NCBI GenBank assembly: GCA_003545705.1
Contig: QVLQ01000023.1
Coordinates: 1,054,001-1,118,000 of the forward strand
Source of the DNA: Acidomyces sp. 'richmondensis'
Taxonomy: Eukaryota; Ascomycota; Dothideomycetes; Mycosphaerellales; Teratosphaeriaceae
Direction of reading: 5' to 3'
DNA: 64,000 bases
Shown here: in pieces, positions 10,955 through 22,568 of the stretch
Layout: the number at the start of each line of letters is the position of its first letter
How positions within the stretch are numbered: position 1 is the first letter of the stretch
The notes under the pieces: model-generated
Databases searched by the model: none
Told to the model about the DNA's origin: nothing
Seen by the model: only the letters and a program-made list of their open reading frames with translations
Made by a program: the position numbers and the translations under genes

Positions 10955-12042
10955 ATGGACAAAAGACTCGAGGGTCGAATTGCAGTCATTACTGGGGCTT
11001 CCAGTGGCCTGGGAAAGGCGACAGCCATTCGCTTTGCAAATTCGGGAGCGAGGGTTGTCTGCGCAGACCTCAAGTCCACAGGCGTGGAAAATGAAATTGC
11101 TGGCAAACATGGCAAAGAAAGTGCTTGCTTCATTTCCTGTGATGTGACTGTCGAGACAGACATTGAGACGCTCGTCAACGAAGCCGTCAAATGGGGAGGT
11201 CGTCTCGACATCATGTGCAACTACGCAGGCATTGCGATCGACGGGGTGAATCGATGTCACGAGATGCCAACGGAGATGTCAGTAGATATTAGTGCAATTG
11301 AAATTTGAATGAAGAAGAGCTAACAACTCCGAAGCTTCGAGAAGACGTGGTCAATTAATGTTCGAGGCGTGTTTCTGTGTTGTAAGTACGCAATAAAACA
11401 GATGCTTGAGCAAGAACCACGGCCGCCGAATGCCAGGGAAGAATGCACGAGGGGGTGGATTGTCAATGCGGCATCGATCTTGGGTGAAGTTGGGCACATG
11501 AACTCGTCGGCGTATTCTTCATCCAAACATGCGGTCGTTGTTAGCGTCCCATCACAGCCTTCAAACCACAGACCGAGCCGCTGACTTGATCTGAAGGGCC
11601 TGACCAAGGCTATGGGCCTAGATTATGCCCGGGACCGCATACACGTGAGAGTCGACGTCTTCCTTTCCGCAAAGCATCTAATAAGTAGGCTGTTTACTAG
11701 ATTAATGCCCTGGCACCAGGGTTCACAAAATCACCGATGATCGATCACCTCTTGGCAAATTCTCAAGTCACCGCGATGCTTGAAGCCAAACATCCGTGGG
11801 GCTCGCTCGGTACGCCGGAGGACATTGCAGATGCCGCCCTTTTTCTCGCAAGTGACGAGGCGTATGAAATTCTCGGCTCTCAAAATTTTTGGGGTTGTCT
11901 TGACATGCTGACCCTTCATATAGTTCATGGATTACCGGCCATACGCTAGTTGTGTGAGTTGTGAAATGCTCCAGAACGTTAGACCACTGGAAACATTCGA
12001 ACTGATGCATTATGCAGTGACGGTGGCTATCTGGCACAATAG
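10955..12042 (+). CDS. Short-chain dehydrogenase/reductase, six exons
   Basis: Exons 10955-11277, 11335-11539, 11597-11644, 11701-11861, 11924-11953 and 12018-12042 give 263 residues. All five introns (56-64 bp) have GT..AG ends, and joining them restores a continuous SDR. The landmarks are TGASSGLG at the N-terminus, a D-V-T motif, the active-site block SSAYSSSKHAVVGLTKAMGLDYA with Tyr and Lys, INALAPGF, WGSLGTPEDIADAALFLASDEA and the terminal TGHTLVVDGGYLAQ. The NNAG motif reads C-N-Y-A-G instead. The very small last exon carries the conserved DGG ending, which supports the model. It most resembles 3-oxoacyl-ACP reductase/glucose dehydrogenase-type SDRs of fungi. The substrate is unknown. 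The upstream ATG at 10943 is in frame but adds only four residues. Confidence 0.9.
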
Positions 12043-12245
12043 CTGTTGCAAAATGCACGCAGCCGACGAACGGCCAAGGGGATATATTTGCATTTGATCA
12101 CACCTTTTAAGACTGCCGGCAGCCACTTATATGCCATTGGCATCGAACACTTCATGCTGTCCCTTTGAACCCTTGTCATCCATCACGATGTCATGATGAG
12201 CTCCCACTCGAATCTGCTCCCTTCGAACCTCGTCGAAATAGCTTT

Positions 12246-12555
12246 TCAACAAGTGATCCTGCGGATTGCATAGACCATGTGCTGCCCCGCCGCCGCCGAG
12301 TCCCTGTACGAACCGTCAGTAAAATTACACGTCTGCTCATGTGACTATGGTGAGTATACCCTACCCCCATGGTCCGGTGCTGCTATGGCCTGCTCTGCCG
12401 CTTTCACCTGCGAGGGAAATCCTTTTAAAGATCGTCAGCCTTCCTTCAACCATATCTTACCAACGGCGGCGCCACTCACGCATGTTGCCTGCGCCACCAA
12501 TCCCGTAACTTCGTCGGCGCTCGACGACATTCTGGCCCACGGCCGTTTCCGACAT
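12246..12555 (-). CDS. Doubtful small gene with GIGGAGNM motif
   Basis: On the minus strand, a frame starting at 12555 encodes a short basic segment ending in RRRSYGIGGAGNM, similar to the GGAGN motif repeated in fungal DUF3602 proteins. It is followed at once by a canonical donor GTGAGT (12479). A 72-bp intron with a CTGAC branch and CAG end leads to an exon at 12407-12365. A second possible intron (GTAGGG to TACAG) leads to 12303-12246. The predicted product would be only about 58 residues and the last exon is not convincing: another frame of that exon is longer. Treat this as a candidate only. An in-frame upstream extension to about 12840 exists without a clear start. Confidence 0.25.
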
Positions 12556-13630
12556 CCTGCCCGTGCCTGTTCGACAGGGCAGCTCGACGAGCGTGTCCTG
12601 GCTATCGACTCGTTCGAGACGTCCGGTCCAAAAGAGAGTCTCCTCGCTGTGGCCCCATCTGCAATCCGATTCTTGAACCTGCTGTTGTGGCAGCTGTCTG
12701 TCGTCTTGATTCCACCAACTCGATCTCTGCCGCCGTTGTTCCGACACAGTTGATGAGCTCAAAACGGATGACGATGACGATGACGATGAATCAGAAGGAG
12801 CAATCTGTGCTCCTCTCGAATGATCTCGATAGCATCTCATCCCCACCAGTTGCCTTGGATAACCTTAAAACCCAGCTGCAAACCCCCCGCCTATCGTAAG
12901 AGTATATCCTCTCAAGCCTCCTTCGCGCTCTGTATCATGCAAAGACCAAGAGAGCCAAGGCACCAGACGACTTGGTGGTCGACCCCCAAAAACTGGGTCG
13001 TGCAGCATATTGCGGCGGCTCCTTGTTATAACACTCTCTTGGCACATGCTTGTGCTGGGCTTGGGACGCGCAGGCATCCTAATCTCCAACCTACCAACGT
13101 GCCCGGAATGGCATCAATTCCAGCGCTCAGGAGACGTAGAAGGCGTTGGGGGGGGGGGCGGCAGGGTCTCTTGCAAGATAAGACATAACATACACTCATT
13201 GGCTAAGCTTTTGCTTACGTGGGGACTCCGCAAAGCTTGGCTGTCCAGCTCCTGCCGCTTGTGGCAGTTTCACGAGTCAATCGATATTAATTAATCATTA
13301 ACGGATACAGTTGCGACAGGCAGTTAATTGATTAACAATTGCGGAAGAACAGTCAGAAGAACAATAGGCAGCATCGTGTTCCCTATCTGTCTTTTTCATG
13401 GCCATCGTCATGGCTCGTCGACCAAGCGTCCCGTCAGTCGACTCAAGTTCGGGTATCACAGAACGATCATTCTATCAAAATGAAAACGCGACGCACATTG
13501 TTCCAAATGCCATGCTATGCGTGCCACGCAACGCAATCAAAGCCCCAAAATTCACAGCTTTCGTTCTTCGACCGAAACCCGCACGCCCTTTTCACGCATC
13601 GTTATTGGGTCATCATCATGCCGAGGCCTA
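12556..13630. other. Intergenic spacer, includes a G11 run
   Basis: No supported gene. It holds an 11-base G run at 13148-13158 and the 3' UTR side of KAP123. Overlapping open frames at 13339-13893 run antisense to the KAP123 end and are shadows. Confidence 0.4.
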
Positions 13631-16600
13631 TCATCGCCTCAAATACTCAACCAACTCCGTTACCTTCGCTCTCGTACCCTCGCTCAGCTGCTCCTCCGGC
13701 GGACCCAGCACACGTTCGAAAACAGGCATCAAACACCCTGTCAATCCGCGTACAACTTCGTTTTGTTGTTGATATAAACCCACCAGCATCTCATACACTG
13801 GCTCGTTCTCGCGGTAGTCTTCCTTTAGCGGCAGAAGATCCACCAGCCGCGGCAACACCTCCCCGAGCGGGACATGCGTTGGTGCTTTTGTGATCATGCG
13901 GCTCACACAGCCTGCCGCATTATCCAACAGCCGCGATTCTTGCTCACTCGGCTCTGCCGCCGAAGAACGCTGAAGCAGCGGCTCAAGTGCTTGCAGAATA
14001 GTCGGGTAGTTCCCTAGGACCTCCTTGGCGTCGGTGCTGTGTAGGCACAACAAACCGGTTGAGAAGGCAGCATTGCTCTTCGTCTCCGGGTCTTCGTCAG
14101 TCAACCGTTTCAGACACATCCGCATACATCGTTGCGTGTATGGAGTGCAGCTAGGACCCATCGCCTCAATGCACTCCCCCACCGTGCCTACCGCGGCCGA
14201 ACGCTCGAAGCGCTCTTGGGAAGAAGCGTATTTCATAACGGGCGACTCAAATATTTTCCACAACTCAGCGAACTGCTCACCGAGTACGACAGCTAGAGCG
14301 GTGATGACTTCGAGCGCGGTTTCAATTGTGAGCCAATCGTACTCAGCGCTCTCCTCGTCCATCGCCTCCATTTCGTCGTCTTCTTCATCCTTCTGGCAAG
14401 GATGCTTCTTTTGCAGAAGTAGCAAGAGCAGAGCGGTGATCTGTTCAAGCGGCGTTGAGTTCCCGGAGGTGGCGGATGGTGACAGTATAGCGGGGCCGCA
14501 CAACTTGAGGGTGGCGGCGAGGTTCCGGTTGATTTCCGTCACAGTTGCTCTGTAACATTGTCAATAATCACTCATCAAGGAGTTTTAATATCAAAATGCA
14601 TAATTGTCGGGGTCATATATCAGAAACAGCCTCTACGCTTTCGCAGCACTTGCCGTAGCATCTGAGTGAGCTGGGTATAGCGAGTATTGTCATCATTGCG
14701 ATAGCCATGAAGAAAATGTGAAGAAGAAAATGTGCTTACCTGTCCATCTCTTCCTCCCACAAAGCCAGAGTGCCTTTCATGACCAAGTCGCCCAGTTTCT
14801 CAATATCTGCACTAGGCTTGATCTTGACAGGCAATCCAGGCTGCCATTTCTGCATGCCGCTATCTTCGGCTAAGCCCCAAACACAGGCGTACATCCTCCA
14901 CATAGTACCAACCGCACTCTTGCGCACACCCTCGAATGTGTGGTCGAGAAGTGGCAGGACGATCTCCATCGTTTTTTGCATATACGGCATATACTTGCTC
15001 TTCGCATGAGTCAAGACATCGCCTACAACTTCAACGGCAATCTCCTTCTCCATCGCCACTGCCGTGATAGCTCCAAGATCGTCCCAGTCGTCTTCGTCAT
15101 CGCCATCCATCAGCGCTTGGACGAGTGCTTCCTCTTCTTCGTCCTCGTCATCCTCACTCTTCCCGTTTGCACCGGCAACTTTGATCTTTCTGCCGGCAAT
15201 GGTGACCTCCTGTCCAATGAGATCTGAGGCTTCAGCGCCAAGCTGGACTTCTGATTCCGTCTCTTCTTGCTCCAAACAATCGAACAATGCCTTGACGACA
15301 CCCTGTAAGAATGGCTCAAAATTCTCTTCGTATACCCTCGCCAGAGTCGACCAGAGGATGTAGCTTGTCTCCTTCAGTCGTTGATGGTCCAGATGCAAGC
15401 CCTCTTCGCTAGATTGCATGAGTGGCCGGACAAAAGGCTGGAACGCATCCGCACCGACGGCACCGGCAATCTTCCCCAGGGAGTCAATGACGATGCTTCT
15501 CAATTCCAACTCATCATTGTTGTTTTTAATGTTGATGTATTGTCCCAAACTTTGCATGGTCTTCTCGAAGTATGGTTGGAAGGCCGACTCAGAGGCGCTA
15601 GCAATAGCTCCAACAGCACTCACGGCAGCCATCTGCACCTTGTGGTCACCGTGATCGAAAAGCATAGCGAATCTTGGCACTAACTCGTTGACATAGCGTG
15701 CAGCATCTTCTTGCTCTAAGCCCTCGATCAGAGAGTCGACGGCCATGCATGATGCCTTAAGAATATGAGTGTTCAACTCATGTTCCTTCGTACCGGTTTG
15801 AGAATTACGCATGCCTTGCAGGGCAAGATCAAAATTTTTCACCAGTGCAGGGATGAGTTTGGCATGTTCCTTTCCCATGTCTTCTGCCAAGTCATCTGCA
15901 AGACGTGAGACGCCATTCAAGGCAGCACTGCGAACACTCGTCGCTGGATCTTCGAGAAGATGGAGCACTAGAGGCAAAATCTCCTTTAGTTGAGTAGCAA
16001 TAAAATCGGGAGCACCTTCAACACACATGCCGAGCGCAAGGATCCCGGCGCGTCTGTGAGTAGGATTGCTGTTTTGGACATACGGCCCGATAGCCTTGAG
16101 CAGAGGAACCGCCACTTGGCTGGGTGGCAGACTCTCGGACAGGATATCCAGAAGACCCAGTGCCGAGCGTGCTGGCGAGATGTCATCCTCTTCCGACGGC
16201 AGCTCGTCCAGTTCGGTCGCCACCTGCAGACACATCCTCGTCATCTGCTCGCCCACCTTTAGACTCTGCACCTTCAGCTTGCGATAGCGCACACTCTGCA
16301 TCAAGAAGCTAAAAGCCTGAGACCGCACCTCGTCGTCGACTTCCGTTTTTGCCGCGACCTGCATGAAAAACTGTAGGAGGTCACCGAAATGCAGACTGAG
16401 AAAGGCGCTCTCGTAGCTCAGCAGCTTATTAAACACGTCGAAAGCTTGCATCGTATGTTCCTCGTCATCGGCCTCAATTGAGCTTTGCAAGATGCGCACC
16501 ATGTGCGGAATGGTGTCCTGAAAGGCTTTCAAGCTCTTCGTGTCCTCCTCCGTATCCAACACCATGGCCAACTCCGCCAGAGCCAGCATGGTATTGACAC

Positions 16601-17135
16601 GCACGTCTATTGACTCCGGATCTTGAATGGTGCGGTTAAACAGTGTCAGCATCTGGCTCATGTTCTCTTGGAACATGTCCGGCATGATCTCAAGCAGAGC
16701 AAAGATAATATATACCCCGACCTCGCGGTGGCGTACTTGCTGGCTCGTCGCGGCCTGCTGAAGGATTCCAGGTAAGTCGGCCCAATGGGCATCTGGGAGG
16801 TCAACACTGGCAATGGCCGCAATGACACGGGCCTTACTGTGCCGCGGGAGAGGCTTTTCCTCGTCAAAGGTCGCTTGCAGCAGCTGCTGTCGAAGTTGAG
16901 GCTTCTGCTCTTCGGGCACAGCAGGCCAATGCTTGGGAACCAGTTTCCGGCACTCGACTGAAGCAAGCTGCCGCAGCTCTGGCTGGTCGTGGGAGGTGAT
17001 AATGTGAATAAGCGCCGTCACCGACGCAGGCGAGGAGTAATATGTCTTGTTCAGCCGGCTGGTGGCCGCTTTCACCTTTTGCGTGTCGGGCTGCAACAGC
17101 GCTTGGAGCAGCGCGACAAACTCCTGTTCGTCCAT
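13631..17135 (-). CDS. KAP123: Importin beta Kap123 (importin-4 type karyopherin)
   Basis: Two exons, 17135-14740 and 14549-13631, give 1104 residues. The 190-bp intron (14739-14550) is the longest spliced intron in the window and has a GTAAGC donor. The N-terminus (MDEQEFVALLQALLQPDTQ) and the whole length are HEAT repeats of the Kap123/importin-4 type, and the length is very close to yeast Kap123 (about 1113). An acidic loop (around residues 640-670, rich in Asp and Glu) suits cargo or Ran binding. Kap123 imports ribosomal proteins and histones H3/H4 into the nucleus through the pore and releases them on RanGTP. It is divergently placed from the decayed phosphatase gene, with about 600 bp between them. 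Confidence 0.95.
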
Positions 17136-17730
17136 GTTTGAACCCGATCTGTCGTTGGTGGTACGACAGATATTGTTCAACTATTGACACATGCAAAGCG
17201 GACGTGCAAGATTCGAAAAAAAAAAAAATTTAAGAAAATTATCCCACGCTCCGCTAATTTGATGTCTCGGCACCACATGTCCCGGAGTATTGCCGAAGTT
17301 CGCACTACGGTATGGCAAAAGATGGGGTTGACCTCCTGGAGTTCCTATTGTCATGGAATTGCCCCTGCTAGGCGTTCACGACTTCAAGCCGCATGTGCGA
17401 TGTGCAGAACAACAACTCGGTATCAGATAACTCGTAGTATCCAGCATCCTCGGATGGTGAGACCAAGTGCTACGATCAGACGGCTACGTGTAAGAATGTC
17501 ATTTACTCATTGGCAAGATGGCTGAGAGATCATCGCCACAGAATCCTCGCGTGAGAGATCTACAGTTGGCACTGTGATATTACGCGATGGAAGCAAAAGT
17601 GCACGCTTTCAGACCAACCGCAGACAACCCGACAATGCCTGTAATAAATGTGTATTTCCGTCCCTTATTCCTGGTGTAATGCAGGAACTGCTGCAGCTCA
17701 TTTCCGATTGTGGACTGTCTATGCCCTATC
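17136..17730. other. Divergent spacer between KAP123 and the phosphatase pseudogene
   Basis: Contains an A-rich run at about 17216-17231, just upstream of the KAP123 start, and otherwise no coding signal. It presumably holds the KAP123 promoter. Confidence 0.45.
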
Positions 17731-19699
17731 ATGTTCTCACGGTGTATCTATTTCACTGCCCTCGCCGCCATTACGGGCCAAGCAGTCGACTTCCTTGTGA
17801 ATGAGAAGCGACAGAATGGCTCCGATACCAAGCTCATCTCCAAGATAAGCATCATTTCACGATATTGGTAGGCACATACCCCAACCGCGTTGTTCGTCCC
17901 AATTGCCCCTTTGGCCCTTCCTCGTGTGTAAATATATGGCAAATGGCGATGAACGAAGCCCACAATCTCACGTCTTAATCTTTCATAGGGGTTAGCTGTC
18001 TCCTTACCGTGACAACGTAGAGGATCACTTTGGCGTCGAAGACGTCGGTGTACCGGACGGCTGTCAGATCGAGCAGGTCCACACCCTGCAACGGCACGCC
18101 CAGCAGCTACTTCGACGACAGGGTCAACGACGAATATTTTGCTGCCAAAGTGCACAGCTTCACCTCAGCTCACCCATTCAAGAAATTCACTAGCCCAGTC
18201 GTATTCTTGAATAGCTATGAGTATCAGATGGGAGAGAGCTATGTGCGTCTGTTCCGTATTTCATCTATCGGCTACAAAATTGCGTTTGAAGCCTTTACGA
18301 TGACGTTAGTTTTAAGCTGCCGAGCGCATTCTGAGTTTTAGTTGACGGGGATTGGTGCTGACACGGAATTCACATCCGGCACGACTTTCTGGAATTGCTA
18401 CGGCCGCACGCTGTACAATGCCACGCCTCGCCAGCTCCAGTACAATGCCTCCTATCCCAATGGGACTGCACGTCCCAAACCACTTCTGCGCACCACCAGC
18501 CAGTCACGCATTGAAAACTCGGAGATTCCCTGGGCACTAGGTTTCTTCGGCCCTTCTTTCTACTCTACCCCAATGCCAGGCTTGGAGAGCTTCATGAACG
18601 GCGGTCTGTTCGACGTGATCATTCCGGAGGGTGGGACAGAGAATAAAACTCTCGCAGCGTACGACAGTTGCTTTGAGGACGGCTTGCAATCCGCATATTT
18701 GGGAGATGAGGGTCTCTTTTTTTTCAATATATGCCTCTGTATTTGGCGAACGCCACAGAACAGACGAACCGGTATGCACCGTTGGGATTTGAATTTACGG
18801 TCAACGATACGTACGCAATGCAGTCCCTTTGCGCTTGCGATTTCGCATAAATCGGCATGTCAGATTTCTGCGGCCTCTTCACGCTGGAAGAGTGGATGGG
18901 CTTCGAGCAGACGTAAGTATTCCAGACGCTTATGTTGACACGAGCATCCGTTCTCACAACACTTCTGCAGATTGGACATCGAATATTATTACGACTATTC
19001 ATTCGGCTCACCGACTGGTCGCTCACAACGTTTAGGATGCCAGCAAGAGCTTCTCGCGCGCCTGACCAACCAATATATCACCATCAGCAACAGCTCTGTC
19101 AACACGTCTCTCGACAACAATGCCGCGGACTTCCCTCTCGGCCACCGTTTTTACGCAGATTTCAGCCTCGACGACATCATCATCTCGGTCCTTACCTCGA
19201 TGTCGCTTGATTACCTACGAGAGGCTCCTAGCCTACAACAATACCCTCCGGACCTATCCCGTCATTTCGTGCTTTCCCGTCTCACGCCCTTTGGCGCCCG
19301 CCTAGTTATCGAAGTCGTCGGTTGCGCCGAGGCCAATCCGACCGCCATGCGCGAACACCGCACGTATTATCACCCAACGTCTTATGGCTATAAACCAGCT
19401 GACGCGCAGCACCAAATTCCATCCGCATGCGCTTGAATAATGGCATTTTGCCCTTCGACACTATCCGCGGGGGCTTCTGCGAAGGGCGGACAGACGGTAT
19501 GTGTGCAATGAATCACTTTCTAGCCAGTCAGTAAGTTTCGGCAAGTTTGGCGAACTACCGATTTTCTTGCTTCGCAAATTATAGCATTATCGATCCGACG
19601 AACGGGAATGACTATGATGGAAGGGTGACGAATTCCACACCAGGCATTACTGTCAACCCGGGGGAGATCACGGCAGCATATCTTGAGAGTATATCGTAG
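17731..19699 (+). pseudogene. Histidine acid phosphatase (phytase-like) pseudogene
   Basis: Remains of a secreted histidine-phosphatase enzyme that would release phosphate from esters such as phytate. A signal-like N-terminus is encoded from 17731. Recognisable blocks follow in order: SPYRDNVEDHFGVEDVG, QVHTLQRHAQ, FLNSYEYQMGES, LRTTSQSRI, WALGFFGPSFY, IPEGGTENKTLAAYDSC, PLYLANATEQTN, DFCGLFTLEEW, YYYDYSFGSPTGRSQ, FYADFS, TIRGGFCEGRTDG. The lesions are a likely TAG at 17993-17995, loss of about ten bases after RHAQ near 18103 (removing the second Arg and Pro of the active-site RHxxRxP), a frameshift at the T8 run 18717-18724, TAA at 18848-18850, Leu for the catalytic His of the HD motif (CTC at 19167-19169) and a +1 shift near 19420. 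Introns at 17868-17988, 18243-18341 and the later ones are still recognisable. The number and kind of lesions exclude simple sequencing error. Confidence 0.85.
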
Positions 19700-20099
19700 A
19701 TGATATGGACGCCAAGAAGGTATGAAAGTCAGCTGTTCGAAGCATGAAGAGATAGACCATATGCATAATTAGAGTCACACACTCATCCTAGCCGAGAGAT
19801 AAACTCGGTCATGTTGTGTGTCGTGATGAACAACGGAGCGCCCATAAACTATCAATAAAACAAATAACATTGCTTCTATTGTAGAGGTGGCAATATAACT
19901 TGGTGCAGCATGTAAAGTGCGGGTTTGCTGCCCTACAATCTCTGAGTTGCTTTTCATTTAACATATGGAGAACTCTCTCGGTCGTTGCCCCGACAACGCG
20001 TAGGAGCCTTGACCGTATGGAACAGCATAAACCCACGTGAAGCCACACGCCCCGCGACGTCATTTCCACTCTGTTGGTTCCACCCAACAATTGTAACAG
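19700..20099. other. Intergenic spacer
   Basis: About 400 bp between the phosphatase relic and the glucanase gene. No gene is seen; it ends in the TATA-like element of the glucanase promoter. Confidence 0.45.
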
Positions 20100-20107
20100 T
20101 ATATAAA
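20100..20107 (+). promoter_or_regulatory. TATA-like element of the exo-glucanase gene
   Basis: TATATAAA, about 50 bp before the ATG at 20151, matches a fungal TATA box at a plausible distance. No transcript data are available. Confidence 0.4.
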
Positions 20108-20150
20108 GGCATAAACTACGACTCATCGGAATTCGCATTTTACGAGAGGC

Positions 20151-22568
20151 ATGCCCTCCACCCAATATACACCGCGAGACCCTCGTGATTCGCCAGTGCG
20201 GCGGCAGCATCAACGGCGAAGACGGACACATCACCGCAACGACTCGAACGGCGCGTTGATAGATCATGGTACATCACGGTCGCGACGTCGGGGCGAGAGT
20301 GGGTATGAGTCGGGACGTGGTCGAGATGAAAGCGAAGAACCGGGCACACCGAGCAAGAGCAGACCGAAGACGAGTGGGCGCGATCGAAGACGGCAGCAGC
20401 GCAGTGGCAGTCGAAGACGAGCAGCAGAGTCAGAATTTGGGGCCAGTCGGACGACAGCAAGCGCAGCGCTCTCGACAGGACAGTTGGCAAAGTTGGATCA
20501 GTTGAATCGGAAGCTGGGCTGGAGCGAGTATGATGGATTAAGAGCACAGGGGCAGGGCAGATTAGAAGAGGATGAGCAGACACAGGCGGAGTATGATAAT
20601 GATAGGGAAAGAGAGTGGGAAGAACGGCGATTGGAAAGGGAGCGACGGCATCGAGAGAGGCGGGAGGAGAAGCGACGGCGGCGAGAGGAAGAGCGGCGGT
20701 TGGCAATGGAGGCAGATGAGCAGGGCGGGGAAGATCCGTTGGTGTACGATGTTGTACCGAAGTATGGCCGTACTCAGACGCGAATTGCGAGTGGGCAGAG
20801 GTTGGAGCGTGGTAGCCAGGCGTATTACAGCGAGAAGGAGGAATATCGGGAAGACGTGCGGCGGCGATATGGCGGGAGCAGCGATCCTGACTACGACCAA
20901 GACCAACGCCGGCGTAAGCGCCGCCGCAATGTTATCATCACGATAGCCCTCCTCATCCTTGTTCTCGCCATTGCCATCCCTGTTGGCATCGTAGTGTCGA
21001 AGAAGGACAACAGCTCGTCTTCCGAATCCGCATCACCTACCTCCTCGCAACCGGCCAACAGTAACCTTGCCGGTATCTCCGAATCTTCCATTCCTCCTGC
21101 GTACCAAGGCACCTCATTTGATCCCTTCACTTGGTACGACACAACTGACTTCAACGTTACCTTCACTCCAGAGCTTGTTGGGGGCCTGCCCATCATAGGC
21201 CTGAATAGCACGTGGAACGACAATACACAGGCTAACCCGAACGTCAAGCCTCTCAATGAAACCTGGAATTACGGCACCGATATCATCCACGGCGTCAATT
21301 TGGGCGGCTGGCTCAGCATCGAGCCTTTCATTACCCCTTCACTATTTTCCGGCTTCGACACACACGACGGCGTTGTCGACGAATGGACACTCTCCCAAAC
21401 GCTAGGCCCCAGCAAAGCTAAGACTATAATCGAGCAGCACTACGCTTCATTCGTCTCTGAGCAGACATTTGCCAATATCTCCGCCGCCGGCTTCGATCAC
21501 GTGCGCATACCTTACTCATACTGGGCCGTCATCACTTATGACGGCGATCCCTATGTACCAAATATCTCCTTCCGTTATCTCCTGCGCGGAATCGAGTGGG
21601 CACGCAAATATGGCCTCCGTGTCAATCTTGATTTGCACGGTGCGCCAGGGTCGCAGAACGGATGGAACCACTCAGGCCGTCAGGGCTTGATTCGTTGGCT
21701 GAACGGCACAAATGGGACTTTGAATGGTGACCGCACAGTCGAAATCCACAAGCAAGTGGCCACCTTCTTTTCACAACCCCGCTACAAGCAGATCATCACC
21801 ATGTATGGCCTGGTCAACGAGCCGCGCATGGTTGAACTGGACGACCAAACTGTCATGGACTGGTCTCAAACAGCCATCAGCGCCATACGCGCACAAAACT
21901 ACACCGGTGTTATCATTTTTGGCGACGGCTTCATGGGTCTCTCGAACTGGCAAGGCAAAATGCAGAATATACCCAACATCCTCCTCGATGCGCACCAATA
22001 TGTCATCTTCAACACTCAGCAGCTCGTGCTGAATCACACGAGCAAGATAGACTTCGCCTGTCAAGGCTGGACTCAGCAGGCGGTCCAATCAATGAACACA
22101 GCCACCGGCTTTGGCCCTACGGTCTTCGGCGAATGGTCTCAGGCCGACACTGACTGTGTCACCTACCTCAACAACGTTGGCGTCGGTTCGCGCTGGGAAG
22201 GCACGCTGAATATGGCGAACGACCCTGGGGGAGCGCCAGGTGGCGATCAAAACGCCTCAGTTCTAACCCCAACTTGTCCGACGGATAACAATCCGCGTTG
22301 CTCCTGTTCGCAGGCGAACGCAGATCCGAGTACTTGGAGCCCCCAGTACAAGCAATGGCTGCTCATGTTCGCCGAGGCGCAGATGCACTCCTTCGAGCAG
22401 GGGTGGGGATGGTTCTACTGGACGTGGCAGACCGAGAGCGCATACCAGTGGAGTTACCAAGATGCACTCGCGGCAGGTGTCATGCCGAAGTTGGCGTATC
22501 AGCGTAGCTTTAATTGCAGTCAGAGCATACCCGATTACGCTTCTCTGGGGCTACCGGAGTATTATTGA
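20151..22568 (+). CDS. exgD: Membrane-anchored GH5 exo-beta-1,3-glucanase (glucan 1,3-beta-glucosidase D type)
   Basis: One exon, 805 residues. The first 260 residues are cytoplasmic, extremely charged and Arg/Glu-rich (coiled-coil-like around 160-200). A single membrane segment follows at about 261-283 (NVIITIALLILVLAIAIPVG), then a Ser/Thr-rich linker and a GH5_9 catalytic domain from about 380 (HGVNLGGWLSIEPFI). The acid/base Glu is residue 557 in VNEP and the nucleophile Glu is residue 661 in FGEW. LDLHGAPGSQNG is also typical. The topology is type II, with the enzyme facing the cell wall, as in Aspergillus ExgD. It hydrolyses or remodels beta-1,3-glucan from non-reducing ends. Many N-glycosylation sequons occur after the membrane segment. 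There are no introns, unlike most neighbours. Confidence 0.95.
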   Translation: MPSTQYTPRDPRDSPVRRQHQRRRRTHHRNDSNGALIDHGTSRSRRRGESGYESGRGRDESEEPGTPSKSRPKTSGRDRRRQQRSGSRRRAAESEFGASRTTASAALSTGQLAKLDQLNRKLGWSEYDGLRAQGQGRLEEDEQTQAEYDNDREREWEERRLERERRHRERREEKRRRREEERRLAMEADEQGGEDPLVYDVVPKYGRTQTRIASGQRLERGSQAYYSEKEEYREDVRRRYGGSSDPDYDQDQRRRKRRRNVIITIALLILVLAIAIPVGIVVSKKDNSSSSESASPTSSQPANSNLAGISESSIPPAYQGTSFDPFTWYDTTDFNVTFTPELVGGLPIIGLNSTWNDNTQANPNVKPLNETWNYGTDIIHGVNLGGWLSIEPFITPSLFSGFDTHDGVVDEWTLSQTLGPSKAKTIIEQHYASFVSEQTFANISAAGFDHVRIPYSYWAVITYDGDPYVPNISFRYLLRGIEWARKYGLRVNLDLHGAPGSQNGWNHSGRQGLIRWLNGTNGTLNGDRTVEIHKQVATFFSQPRYKQIITMYGLVNEPRMVELDDQTVMDWSQTAISAIRAQNYTGVIIFGDGFMGLSNWQGKMQNIPNILLDAHQYVIFNTQQLVLNHTSKIDFACQGWTQQAVQSMNTATGFGPTVFGEWSQADTDCVTYLNNVGVGSRWEGTLNMANDPGGAPGGDQNASVLTPTCPTDNNPRCSCSQANADPSTWSPQYKQWLLMFAEAQMHSFEQGWGWFYWTWQTESAYQWSYQDALAAGVMPKLAYQRSFNCSQSIPDYASLGLPEYY

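Noticed and set aside
13339..13893. 184-codon plus-strand frame
   Set aside because: Overlaps the end of KAP123 in antisense; first part is 3' flank; no homology.
20140..20706. 188-codon minus-strand frame
   Set aside because: Antisense to the charged N-terminus of the glucanase; no family features.
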